From: Tritrichomonas musculus
Lineage: Eukaryota > Parabasalia > Tritrichomonadida > Tritrichomonadidae
Reading direction: 5' to 3'
Length of the DNA: 64,000 nt
Assembly: GCA_039105265.1 (NCBI GenBank)
Contig: JAPFFF010000001.1
Location: forward strand, 9,362,001 to 9,426,000
The first letter of the stretch is position 1. Every line of letters begins with the position of its first letter. The notes below the pieces were generated by a model. That model did no database searches. It worked only from the letters and a program-made list of their open reading frames with translations, and was not told the origin of the DNA. The position numbers and the translations under genes are program-made. Below are positions 11,529-22,114 of this stretch, piece by piece.

Positions 11529-11532
11529 TTAA

Positions 11533-12090
11533 AATGAACTTTTTAACAAAATATGAAATATTTATGAAATAACAAAATGCATGATTAATCATAAATTTCC
11601 AATATATATAATAATTAATCATTATAATTTAAATCCATCCATCAGGTGGCTGGATTGGGTTATTTTCATATGATACTTGTTTGTGTAATTATAACTTATA
11701 TAATTGATATTTTTAAACATTTAAATAATAAATATATAAAATAAGTGCACAAGAATATAATATCAAAATTTTTATTTAATAATTATTAATACATAAAAAG
11801 ATATACTTATTTTTATAAACGTTAAAAATGTAAAGTAGGTGTCTGCACCTCTGTTTTTTCTCATATGGATTGTATGCTTATATAGCATTTGTTCATAAGC
11901 ATTAAATGCTTTTATTTGACCTATATTCCCAAATTATAAAAATACAAAAATCTTTTTTTTGTTTTTTTCAAAATGTGATAAAATTTATTTTTTGTTAATA
12001 ATGTTTACAATTCTTACAAAAAGTTTCTTAGTTTAATTTTTTTTTTAAACATATATAACTTTTTGAAAGAATTATGGCCTTTTTATATTT
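11533..12090. other. Gene-free AT-rich stretch
   Basis: I see nothing coding. One small hairpin (AGGTG-TCTG-CACCT, near 11838) is present. It may be the eroded left flank of the Mutator-like element that follows. Confidence 0.4.
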
Positions 12091-14330
12091 ATGGAAGAAG
12101 ACCAAAAACTTTTTTATTCAGCGATATATCTATCTCATACTCAAAAACCTATTTCTTTAAAAGATAAAGGATTAAGAACATTCATTGAAATTGTTCCTTT
12201 GCATTCTCAGAATTTCAATATCATTTCGCTAATCCTTTTCCTCTATAGCTTAACCAAAGAATTTATATGCAACAACAAAAGAGTTTATAATGATATTTTT
12301 TCGTTTAGTTGCTGTAATCAAAGTTAAATACTGAAATTCAAATATTTTGCATAACTGTCAAAAACGATTTGGAAACTATTAAAGTTCTCGCTAGAGATCA
12401 ACTCCTTGAAAACCAAACTATGAAAGCTGTTACTATTGATTTTGAAGAATGGATCATGACGTCGCCATATACTATGAAAAATAAAGAGTGTCCTTTTTTA
12501 ACTCAAGATTTTTGGAATAAACAATGTAAACATAAAAATTCAATGCTTTATACTTTTTGTAATTATGTAGCTCGAAAATATTCTAATTTTCCAATATTTT
12601 TAAAATTTGCTTTTCAAAACTTTTAGGATAAAAGAACCTTGCGTAGAAGAGCCGCTAGTTTTCAAGGTTATGATGATTTTTATAAAATTTTATTGCATTT
12701 ACCTGGTTTTGTTTATATTGAGATAAGTACTCAAAAAGTTCAGGACGATGGGTTTGTATTTAATTTTAATAATGATTTTACTTTTATAAAAAAAATAATA
12801 TGGTTAATGCCTTGGGCTTTAGAAGTTATAAATTATATGTATTATTTGCAAATTGATGCTTCTTTTAATGCGCTTAAGCCTTACAAATTTTGTATATACC
12901 ATTCAATTTATTTCAATTCAAGTTTTCCTTTCACATTATCAATTGGCCCTAAAGAGAACCGTTTTTATATAATTTATTATTTGATGGATTAAATAAGTTT
13001 TGTTTAAATAAAAATGTTTTTGAAAATAAAGTTGTTTTATCAGATTTAGGTTCTCCTATCAAAAAGTTCTGTAAATTACATTCAAATATTCAATATTTTT
13101 GTCATTGTCATATTATACAAATATTTGGGCCTAAATCATCATTAGGCATTTGGGTTGCAAGGTTATTGAGATGCAAAACATATTTAATTAAATAATTTGA
13201 AGAGAATAAAAGAATTTATTTTAGTTGAAATAAACGAATATAAAAAAGATCCTAATTCACCTTTATTTGACGATGCCGATCAAGATAATGAAAAAAAATT
13301 AAAAGTTTTTGAAATTATGTTAAAAGATATTGAAGAAGTGGAAAGAATGCCTAATAAAGAAGAAATCAAAAAAAGTGATTATTATTTTGCTAATTGGGCA
13401 ATATGGATTCGTTCTGACCACCATGTAGCTCGTTGTTCAAATTATTCGGAAGGTTTCCACGGAAATATCAATTCAAAAATTGCCAGATTCCGGAACTCAT
13501 TCATTTAAAACTGGTTTCACAACAATTGTAAAATAATTATTAAATTATATAAATAATTACTCAGATATTTGTGGCAATTCTTTTCAAAATAAACACCAAA
13601 AAATGATTCAAAAAGTTATACAGATTCTTAGCAAGAGACCAGATAATTATTTAAAATGTTCAAAAGACAATTGTGATTGTGGTGAAGATGATTTTGTTGA
13701 TTTCAAATCAATTTATGGAGTGAAACTTCCTTGCATACATACAATATTAAATAATTTTTGCCAATCGATTTGTTAAAAATAGCAATGAAATTGAAATTCA
13801 ATATTTATTTGTTCAATCTCTCAAAAAGTTCCCCCAATTATTAATTTGAAAAGAATCTTTTTAAATCAAATAGAAAAAATATAGATAGAATAATATCAAA
13901 ATACGAAGTTGAAAAGAATAGAAAGTTTGATAAGGAATCAATGAAAATACATATGTTTTACCAAAATTCCCAAATATTAATCCAAATGATGCCAAATATT
14001 CTGGAAATCATTTTGATTTTCGCGCACTTGATGAAAAATTGGTTTTTCGAAAAAAAGAAGAAAGTAACACAAGTCAAAGGAAAGAAAAATTAAAACTTGA
14101 AAATTTATACGACGAAGATGACAATTTTGATTCAATGATAAAAGACTGTAATGCTGACATCGAATTTATTAAGAAAAAATACTATGAAACGAAGGCTGAA
14201 ATCAAAGGAATGTATCCTCAATTATCATATCATGATATAGAAAAAATATGTTTTTCTAATTTTGTCCGCTATGTTTTTGAAACTAGATGCGATAATTCAG
14301 GTGTCATATATTTTTTTATCTAAATTCAAA
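12091..14330 (+). pseudogene. Decayed Mutator-like (MULE) transposase
   Basis: Several plus-strand open segments in different frames (12091-12327, 12369-12626, 12639-12992, 13197-13508, 14039-14323) together show the order of a Mutator-like transposase. The first catalytic Asp is in LQIDASFNALKPY (about 12854). The second is in VVLSDLGSPIKKFC, followed by the Cys/His motif FCHCHII (about 13035-13120). The catalytic Glu region is SEGFHGNINSKI (about 13445). A SWIM-type zinc finger CDCG...LPCIH, of form CxCx(n)CxH, lies near 13672-13740. MULE transposases usually carry a SWIM finger at the C terminus, which supports the assignment. Frameshifts and stops separate the segments, so the gene is dead. 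I find no TIRs. Confidence 0.7.
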
Positions 14331-14518
14331 ATAGCAAGTTGGAAAAATGCAGATTTAGCTGCAGGTGGTAACAGATTTTTCTCTTAACGAATTTCTGAGA
14401 AGACTCAGAGTATTTTAAATAAGCTTTATCAAAATAAAAAAAAAAATCACAATAATAATATTAAATAATCAATTTTGTTTGTTTTTTGTTTGTTTTATTT
14501 TCATCTGATTTATGTCAC

Positions 14519-14666
14519 CGTGGTCGTGCTATGGGCAATGCCGTCATTCCAGATCTTCCGGATGAAATCGCGATATCTTTGACCGGATGACGACTAGCCG
14601 CAGTTATAATCAGCTAGCTGCTAAGCTTTGCTGTTCGTGGTCATGCTATGGACGGCAATGTCGTCA
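14519..14666 (+). repeat. GC-rich island with a direct repeat
   Basis: Two copies of CGTGGTC(G/A)TGCTATGG...GCAATG(C/T)CGTCAT start at 14519 and 14636, about 117 bp apart, in a patch visibly richer in G+C than its surroundings. I recognise no gene or RNA. The rest of 14331-15131 shows nothing I can support. Confidence 0.6.
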
Positions 14667-15131
14667 TCTTGGTTTCTTTGATTGGCTTAGTTCTATAAAA
14701 ATGGCGCTTTTTTATGGTTTTATCTTAGTGAACTTTTTCAAAACTTTACGAGAAAATTTTAGAACTTTTTATTTGTCTTCTCAATTAACTCAAAAAGTCA
14801 GAATAACGGATTTCCTTCAGAAAAAAAATAGTATAACTTTTTCTATAGTTTGTCATTCCGCTATACCATTTTTTTTTTTTTTATGTATAAATGTGATTTT
14901 TTTAGTTTATCAAGGAACAATTTCGTTAATAACATATGGCACTTATATATAAATTAATCAAAATATAAAAAAATTCCAATAAAAATAAAAATCTCTCAAA
15001 GGGTCCATTTTTTGAACTCTTCCTCACAACTGATCTATAAAAATTTATTGTGGTCGGATACTCTCAAAAAGTGAAAAAATTGAATTAATAGTGAAAAATA
15101 TAAGATAAAAAAATTTGTTTTTTATTAAAAT

Positions 15132-15340
15132 TTAAAGGACATCACTAATCTGGAGTCCTGCACTGTCTTGGTCTCGATCAACATACAGCAAATATGCTTC
15201 ACTGAGCCACCTTCCGTGAGTTTTGATGATTGCAGGGTCTATATGGTTTTGTGATGCCAATGTTGCACCACATCTCCTGAATGAATGCCAAGAATATTTT
15301 TCTTTTTCTAAACCTAGTTTTTCTAAAGCATTAGTATTAT
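15132..15340 (-). pseudogene. Tyrosine recombinase, C-terminal catalytic fragment
   Basis: The last ~67 residues of this minus-strand frame show the C-terminal catalytic box of tyrosine recombinases: HSFRR (H-x-x-R), then GRW, then AYLLYV with the candidate nucleophile Tyr. The spacing matches integrase/Crypton/DIRS-type enzymes. The open frame extends further to 15488, but its N-terminal half comes from a GC-rich patch and does not look like recombinase. Family members cut and rejoin DNA at specific sites to integrate or excise elements. It sits at the edge of the fossil element and was probably its integrase. Only part of the domain is present. Confidence 0.7.
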
Positions 15341-15344
15341 AGTA

Positions 15345-15540
15345 TAGGCAGTGGTCGATACTCTCCCCCAGCCTATACACTCCGCAGCCAAGCTCAGGCA
15401 CGCCTTCGCTTGGAGCTTCGCATACGGCCGCGGTCGCTATGTTCCCTCTGCCTATACCCTGTGTCAATTCTGTCACGCTATGACACAATTCCCACAGGCT
15501 TATATACTAGGCGTCAGATTTTGTGTCAGTAACGTGACCA
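15345..15540. other. GC-rich patch beside the recombinase fragment
   Basis: This is the most GC-rich stretch of the window. It contains inverted pairs such as TATAGGCA / TGCCTATA and repeated CAGCCTATA / CTGCCTATA phrases. It is open in more than one frame on both strands, which reflects composition rather than a supported gene. It could be a recombination or control region of the fossil element; that is a guess. Confidence 0.4.
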
Positions 15541-15694
15541 AATATTTACCTTCATAAGAATAATACCATTAAGAACCTAGTAAACATACAAGCATCTACT
15601 TATCATAGAAAACACAACACCCTCATAAGCACAAATACACATCCAATTAAATACACATCATTTGTTTTCTTTTTTTGTTTTTATTCTTGTCCAA

Positions 15695-17056
15695 ATGACA
15701 ACCAAGCAGTATGTTGACTGGAATGTGTTTGAGAGCCTTCCCGTTAAATCATATGAGATAACTTATACTAAAAGTGCGGAAGAAGAGATAACCATAGAGA
15801 AAGCCATAAAGAAGTTCATTTGTCAAGCACCAATTGGTTCAGGCAAATCAACAGAAATAAGGAAATGGATCTATAACACAGTACCTGATAACAAGTTCAT
15901 ACTCATCGTACCAACCATTAACATCGTTGCGGAGTTCTACTCTAAGTTGTATGTAGCATTAAACAACAATCACCCCGAGAACATAGATGAAATGATAAAG
16001 TTATGTGTAAAGGAAGGTGCATTTAAGGAGTTTAAAGAAGCCATCAAGCACTTTATACCTGTTGTTATAACTACATTCTCTACCGCATCTAAGTGTCTTG
16101 GAGGAATCATAGAGCATTTCTATCACCACCAAATAGATTTCAACAGTGAATACACACTCCTTATTGATGAAGCACACCTACTACTAGAACACATATCGTT
16201 AATAGAGATCTGTAGAGAGTTTAATAAAGTAGGCTTGATTACTGCTACAGCATCTGACATTTCTTGCTTATCAGTCTTTGAAGAATACGAAAAGATAAAC
16301 CCATTAGCCGACATCAAATACCACAGAACGATATATCTATACAAGCTGGGAAGCAATATGCAAGAGCAAAGAGAGACTATAGCTAAGCAAGTACTAGAAG
16401 AGATAAAGAGGTATGATAAGATATTAATTAAGATAGAAGACAAGAATGAATGTGAACGATTAAAGGAGTGTATCGACAATGAACTTAATAAAGCATTGTA
16501 CAACTCTGATAAGAAGGAAGTAGAGATAAGTGATGAAGGCAAGTTTGTTAGCACGGAGGACGTTGATATAGTTATTGCTACTTCATGTATCCAATCAGGT
16601 CAGTCACTGAAGGAAAATCTATTGTCTATATTCATTCAGACCCCATTAGATACCGTATCATCAGTTGAACAGTTCGTAGGAAGAAACAGGAACGAGAATT
16701 CAACAGCTTATCTTTACATGAGGCAAGTAAAGGTACCAGAAGAGAAGTTTACATACAAGGTAGCCAAGAACAGATATAAGACAAGATTAAACCAATTGAG
16801 AGCTAATGCATGGCAATCAATGGACAAAGATTCATGGATAAGATACATGAGCAAGATTGGAGAAGTTATTGTTGAAGAGACAGAACAGGAGGAAGAAACA
16901 AATAAGGATACAATAATGATAAACGAAAATGATTTGAACAGAGAGTTTAATGGCAAAAAACAGTTATATCAGCACTTTGGGTTTAAAAACGAGAAGGAAG
17001 TGCCCGAAGGATATGAAATAAGAAGTAGATATAACAGAGAGAAAGGTAAAATGTAA
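15695..17056 (+). CDS. SF2 (DEAH-box-like) helicase of the fossil element
   Basis: A 453-residue helicase from the ATG at 15695, the first ATG in this frame. Walker A is APIGSGKS (about 45-52), motif II is LLIDEAH (about 155-161), motif III-like is TATA (about 183-186), and motif VI is QFVGRNRN near residue 335. The layout resembles compact SF2 helicases of viruses and replicons (origin-binding-protein or DEAH type) rather than host spliceosomal helicases. The C terminus is charged, with an acidic run EEETEQEEE. It probably unwinds DNA or RNA for element replication or expression. Codon use is less AT-biased than in the host genes. It stands about 350 bp from the recombinase fragment, in the opposite orientation, and the 4-kb repeat region follows it. 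Confidence 0.82.
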   Translation: MTTKQYVDWNVFESLPVKSYEITYTKSAEEEITIEKAIKKFICQAPIGSGKSTEIRKWIYNTVPDNKFILIVPTINIVAEFYSKLYVALNNNHPENIDEMIKLCVKEGAFKEFKEAIKHFIPVVITTFSTASKCLGGIIEHFYHHQIDFNSEYTLLIDEAHLLLEHISLIEICREFNKVGLITATASDISCLSVFEEYEKINPLADIKYHRTIYLYKLGSNMQEQRETIAKQVLEEIKRYDKILIKIEDKNECERLKECIDNELNKALYNSDKKEVEISDEGKFVSTEDVDIVIATSCIQSGQSLKENLLSIFIQTPLDTVSSVEQFVGRNRNENSTAYLYMRQVKVPEEKFTYKVAKNRYKTRLNQLRANAWQSMDKDSWIRYMSKIGEVIVEETEQEEETNKDTIMINENDLNREFNGKKQLYQHFGFKNEKEVPEGYEIRSRYNREKGKM

Positions 17057-17099
17057 AGAGTATATAATTTAGTTAAGATAGAGTAAACCATTCAATTAT

Positions 17100-18010
17100 A
17101 TATTTTTATTTTATGAAGCAATTCAGCATCTATCAACATTATTAGCATCAACAACAACAGCATCTATCAACATTATTAATATCAACAACAACAACATCAG
17201 CATCACCATTTATCATTTATCATCAACATCAGCATCAACAACATTTATCATTAACAACAACATTAATATCATCAACATTAATATTAACATTATTTAGCAT
17301 CAACAACAACATTTATTATTATCATCATCATCATTTACTATTAACATTAACATCAATATCATTTATTATCAACAACAGAAATAACATCATTTATCAACAA
17401 CAGAAATAACAGCATCCATCAAAGACGGCATCTATCATTAACAACAACAACAGCAGTATTAACATTATTTAGCATCTATCAAACAAGAGCATCTATCAAC
17501 CAACATTATTAATATCATCATCAACCAACAGGCATCATCTATCAACAACAACAACAACAGCATCTATCATTAACAACAATATTAACATTATTTAGCATCT
17601 ATCAACACCATCAGTATTAACATTATTAATATCATCCATCAACATCAACTATCAACAGCATCACATATCATCAACATCAGTATTAACATTATTAATATCA
17701 TCCATCAACAACAGCATCAACCAACAGCATCTATCATTAACAACAGTATTACCATCACCATCTATCATTAACAATATCTATCATTATTAATATTACCATC
17801 AACATCAACAGCATTTACTATTAGCATCTATCATCAACAGCATCAATAACAACAGCATCAACCAACAACATCAATAACAACAGTAGTATTAACAACAACA
17901 TCAACGACGGCATATATTATTAACATCAACAGTATCATCCACCAACGACGGCATCTAACATTAACAGCATCATTATTAATATCAACAACGGCATCATTTA
18001 TCAACAACAG
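17100..18010 (+). repeat. G-poor trinucleotide-like repeat region (CAT/AAC)
   Basis: About 900 bp consist almost entirely of permutations of CATCAACAACAGCATCTATC and ATTATTAATATCAAC. The plus strand is nearly devoid of G, a strong strand asymmetry. No frame looks like a gene. It begins right after the SF2 helicase stop. Confidence 0.85.
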
Positions 18011-18029
18011 CCAAAAATAATGTTAAAGT

Positions 18030-20830
18030 TTAGTTCTCAACACCAATCTATTCGTTCAAATGCAAAAGTTCAAAAGTGACAAATCAACATTCCAGTCAAT
18101 CAGTAATTAGTAATCAACAACAATCGAATCATTAACAACAACCACATATTTTTCATTTAAAGGTGAAGAGGTGAATTGTCACCCGATAAACACCACCTTC
18201 TTGTTTTCATTCCTTTCAATTACAACATTCAATAATATTCACAACAAGGTCGTTTCAATCAATTCATTCATTTCTAAATAAGAGGCCAATTTATGTCAAT
18301 TTCATTAAGGTTAACAGGTTAGATCTAACCCTATTTTTCTAACCTTATTCCAGTCAATTCATTTATTCATTCCAGTCAATTCGTTTCATTCAATACCAAT
18401 AATTAGATTCAATTCACAACAAGAAAGAGTGGGACAATTCATTTATTCATTTAATTCGTTCACTCGTTTCATTCTATTCGTTCAATTCATTCATTCAATT
18501 CGTCCAATAATATTAAACCCAGCAATCATGTTCATTCAATAACATCATTCAATTCATTTATTTAATTTATTCAATTCGTTCACTCAATTTATTCAATTCG
18601 TTCACTCAATTTATTCATTCAATTCGTTTAATTCATTCACTCGTTTCATTTCATTTATTCAATTTATTCACTCAATTCATTCAATCTATTCGTTCGTTCA
18701 AAACAAACACTCAATTTATGTCAATTTCATTAAGGTTAACAGGTTAGATCTAACCTTATTTTTCTAACCCTTATTGCTTCCGGTCAATTCATTTATATAT
18801 TCTCAATAAGGTCATTTCAGTTCGTTTAATTTGCTTAATACTATCATTCATTCAATTCATTAAATACTATCATTCAATTCGTTCAATTCCATTCAATTCG
18901 TTTAATAGTGTAGTTAATTTGTTCATTCATTCAAATAAGAGGTCAAAAGCATTCGTTCGTTCGTTCAATTCGGTTCATTCATTCACAACATGAAAATGAA
19001 AATGGAGTGAACAGATTCATTTCGTTCGTTTAATTCATTCAATTCGTTTAATTCATTCAACAAGAAAGAGAGGTCAAATGCATTCGTTCGTTCACTCAAT
19101 TTATTCAATTAGATTCGTTCAATTTGCTCAATAATATTAAACCCAGCAATCATGTTCATTCTATTAATTCAAAGCAAGGCTAATATTAAGGTCAATTCGT
19201 TCTACTCTACCATTCAATTTGTTCAATATCACAACAAGGTCACTAATTTCATTCAATAACATCATTCTATTCGTTCAATAATATCACAAAAAGGTCAATT
19301 CGTTCTATTCAATCTATTCGTTCGTTCAATAACATTTCTAAATACTAAGGTGAATTGTCGCCTTCTGTTTTCGATCAACAACCACAACATGAAACAGAAA
19401 ATGGAGTGAACAGATTCATTTCGTTCGTTCAATTCATTCAATTCGTTCAATAATACTTACAATAACATTCACAAAAAGGTCAATTCGTTCTATTCATTTT
19501 ATTCATTTCAAACAACATTTCATTCGTTCGTTTAATTCATTCAATACATTCGTTCAATACTATCATTCAATTTGTTCAATAACACTTACAATAATATCAT
19601 AAACAAGGCCAATTCGTTCAATTTGTTTCATTCGTTCAATCTATTCAGTACTATCATTCAATTCGTTTCATTTATTCATTCCATTCAATTTGTTCAATAA
19701 GGTCATTTCAGTTCGTTTAATAGGGTAGTTAATTTGCTTAATACTATCATTCGTTCGTTCAAAACAAGCACTCAATTTATGTAAAATGCATTAACGAGAA
19801 ATAACATTATTCATTCATTCCAGTCAATTCGATTCTATTCATTTCAAACATCATTCGTTCATTTGTTAGTATAGTTAATTCCATTTATTCTATTCATTCG
19901 TTCAATCTATTCAATACTATCATTCTATTCGTTCAATAACACTTATAATAATATCACAACAAGGCCGTTTCAAAAAATTCCAGCCAATTCGTTTCATTCG
20001 TTCGTTCAAAACAAGCACTCAATTTATGTAAAATACATTAAAGGTTAGCAGGCCTCGCAGTGAGATTTAACCCTATTTTTCTAACCTTATTGCTTCCGAT
20101 CAATTCAGTTCGTTTAATAGTGTAGTTAATTTGTTCAATAACACTTACAATAATATCACAACAAGAAAGAGTGGGACAATTCAACATCATTTATTCAATT
20201 CCATTTCTAAATACTAAGGTGAATTGTATTAAAGGTGAAGAGCACGAGGGTGAATTGTCACTATATTTTTGTCACCTCTACTTTCGATCAACAGCCACAA
20301 CATGAAACAGAGAAATATGGACCAATCAAATGCATTCGTTCGTTTAATTCATTCAAACAATTCCATTCATTCAATTCCATTTGTTCAATAAGGTCATTTC
20401 AGTTCATTAATTTGCTTAATACTATCATTCATTCAATTTGTTTATTCGTTTCATTCAACATTATCATTCCATTCAATTTCATTCATTCAATTCATTCAAT
20501 TCATTCAATCTATTCGACATTATTCATTCATCCAAATAAGAAGTCAAATGCATTGATGAGAAATAACACTTATAATAATATCACAACAAGGCCGTTTCAT
20601 TCAATTCATTCAATTCGTTCAATAACACTTATAATAATTCATGTCAAATACAGGTGAAGAAAATCGGGTGAGAATTCACCTCTTCACCCTGACTATATTT
20701 TTCAAATAAGAGGCCATTTCATTCAATACTATCATTCAATTCCTTTCATTCAACATTATCATTCATTTCATTCAATAATTAGATTCAATTTCTAAATAAT
20801 CAAATACGAGGTTAATTCAATAACAGCTTC
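18030..20830 (+). repeat. Degenerate TTCAATTCGTTCAATTCATT repeat region
   Basis: About 2.8 kb of irregular pentamer-like repeats (TTCAA, TTCAT, TTCGT) are interspersed with longer recurring boxes. One box type is GGTGAATTGTCACC-like (near 18170, 19351, 20218, 20253, 20653). Another is CATTTCAGTTCGTTTAATAG-like (near 18803, 19695, 20105, 20396). The plus strand is again G-poor. Open frames here, such as 20235-20657, are repeat artefacts. Confidence 0.8.
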
Positions 20831-20987
20831 GTTTGCTTAATAATGCTGCTGTTCCATGATAAATCAGTTCATGAAAAATGGAGTGGACAGAGGACAGAAG
20901 ACAGGTCAATTACAAGGGTTAGAAAAATAGGGTTAGATCTAACCCTCGTGCCGAGCACTCGCTGCGAGGCCTGTTAACCTTATTATT
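18306..20987. repeat. Four copies of a palindromic box, GGTTAGATCTAACC type
   Basis: A unit of about 45-55 bp, starting TTAAGGTTAACAGG and ending CTATTTTTCTAACC, occurs at about 18306-18350, 18731-18775 and 20040-20090. It occurs inverted at about 20916-20987. Its core GGTTAGATCTAACC is a perfect 14-bp palindrome (18317-18330, 18742-18755), extended to 16 bp at 20930-20945. The last two copies carry an extra CCTCGCAG(T/C)GAG insert. Such spaced palindromes in a replicon are candidate protein-binding sites. Confidence 0.75.
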
Positions 20988-21065
20988 AATCAGTTCCTAA
21001 AAATGGAGTGAGCAGATAGCCAATCAATAAAAGATATTATTCCAGCGAAGACAAAAATAATGTAA

Positions 21066-21338
21066 TCAGGTTATATCATTCAAGACTTCATTTAATACAC
21101 CAAGGCACTTATCATTAACACTATCTTTCTTGTCCACTATTAGTATTATATTATTATTTCGTTTAGTAAACTTATAACCATTTATATTAAACTGTTTATT
21201 AAGCTCCTTAGGTTTAAACTGAGCGTAATACGGATTATTTTTTAATAGCTTTCTTAATGCTTTAATTTCATTTCGCTTAATAAGTTCTTCAATAAAATTA
21301 AGTAATATATCTTTTTCACTAACCTCAAATATATTCAT
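21066..21338 (-). CDS. Unknown small protein, 90 residues
   Basis: An ATG-initiated frame of 90 codons rich in Lys, Asn and Leu. It has a predicted helical N-terminal half (ILLNFIEELIKRNEIKALRKLLKNN) and a mixed C-terminal half. I recognise no family. It lies between the repeat region and other small genes of the fossil element, on the strand used by the SF3 helicase. Its regular amphipathic pattern makes it look like a real protein rather than a shadow frame. Confidence 0.5.
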   Translation of the reverse strand: MNIFEVSEKDILLNFIEELIKRNEIKALRKLLKNNPYYAQFKPKELNKQFNINGYKFTKRNNNIILIVDKKDSVNDKCLGVLNEVLNDIT

Positions 21339-21372
21339 TTAAAACAAAATAAAAACAAAAACCAAAACAAAG

Positions 21373-21630
21373 TTAATAACATAGATCGGCAAAAACTTTA
21401 TTCCTTCTTCTCATAGTTGGTTGATAATAAACTATTTCTTCATCATCGCTCGAGTCTTCTTCTTTATTCTGTTTAATTACCTCATGAACCACCAGTAAGC
21501 TTAACTGACGGAAAACATTATATTCACCATGGATATGTGAAAAAACCGCCACTTTTGCCTCCTTACCTGAAAAAGCCAGAAGATTTAGCTCAAATACAAG
21601 GATTAGCAGATGAAAATAATAAAGGATCAA
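21373..21630 (-). CDS. Unknown acidic/basic-tailed protein segment
   Basis: This open frame has no ATG near its start. The credible part is its C-terminal ~33 residues, an acidic run EEDSSDDEEIVYYQP followed by TMRRRNKVF. The N-terminal part overlaps a more protein-like frame on the plus strand (21477-21680). I cannot assign a family. It belongs to the small-gene cluster of the fossil element. Confidence 0.35.
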   Translation of the reverse strand: MILYYFHLLILVFELNLLAFSGKEAKVAVFSHIHGEYNVFRQLSLLVVHEVIKQNKEEDSSDDEEIVYYQPTMRRRNKVFADLCY

Positions 21631-21680
21631 TAATATATGGACCTAAACACTCAGTTATAATTAAAAATAATATCTATTAA
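21477..21680 (+). CDS. Unknown protein segment, Pro/Lys-rich, no ATG
   Basis: A 67-codon plus-strand frame without a start codon reads as natural protein sequence (…TDGKHYIHHGYVKKPPLLPP…, then a YLKKPEDLAQIQGLADEN-like stretch and a KHSVIIKNNIY end). The pattern of aromatic, Pro and charged residues is not that of a random AT-rich frame. I recognise no family. It is part of the fossil element's gene cluster. Confidence 0.4.
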   Translation, partial: LPHEPPVSLTDGKHYIHHGYVKKPPLLPPYLKKPEDLAQIQGLADENNKGSIIYGPKHSVIIKNNIY

Positions 21681-21700
21681 AGAAAATTAATTTTTATTAA

Positions 21701-21994
21701 TTAAATTATTTTTTCTTCTTCTTTCTTTTCTTCCTCCTCTTCTTCTTCTTCCATTTCTTTATATCTTTTTTCTTCTTCATTCATTTGAATCCATACATTT
21801 ATTAGTCTTTTTGTAGCTATTTCTTGGTTTCTCAGTTTGCAGTATCGAACCATCATGAGTGGAATTATCTGTTCTATTTTATAAATCGGGATCTCTTCTG
21901 TTTCTTGTTCTAATATAGCACGGATGACTTCTATGAGGGGCATGAGCTCTTTTTGGATCTGAGCTAATTCATGGGCATGTTGTTGGATGGACAT
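21701..21994 (-). CDS. Unknown helical protein with poly-Glu tail, 97 residues
   Basis: An ATG-initiated frame with an almost entirely helical pattern (HELAQIQKELMPLIEVIRAI and so on) ends in a Glu/Lys run of about 20 residues. It could be a coiled-coil accessory or DNA-mimicking acidic protein, but that is speculation. It sits with the other small genes of the fossil element. The Glu tail arises from TTCTTC repeats on the plus strand. Confidence 0.5.
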   Translation of the reverse strand: MSIQQHAHELAQIQKELMPLIEVIRAILEQETEEIPIYKIEQIIPLMMVRYCKLRNQEIATKRLINVWIQMNEEEKRYKEMEEEEEEEEKKEEEKII

Positions 21995-22114
21995 TATATA
22001 AGTGTGATTTGATTATTCTTTCTAAAGTTTTCTTCTTAAATAAATGGCCGGCTACTTATGATAATTCAGAAGTTAATTGGTCCTTTAAAATTTTAAGGTT
22101 TATCTCCAAGACAA

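Noticed and set aside
20235-20657. A 140-codon frame rich in Phe, Ile, His and Ser
   Set aside because: It arises from TTCATTCAATTC repeats. Composition is the same in all frames and there is no codon structure.
18306-20987. Telomere-like repeats (TTAGGG-related AGGGTTAG/CTAACCCT phrases)
   Set aside because: The phrases are isolated inside palindromic boxes and never in tandem.
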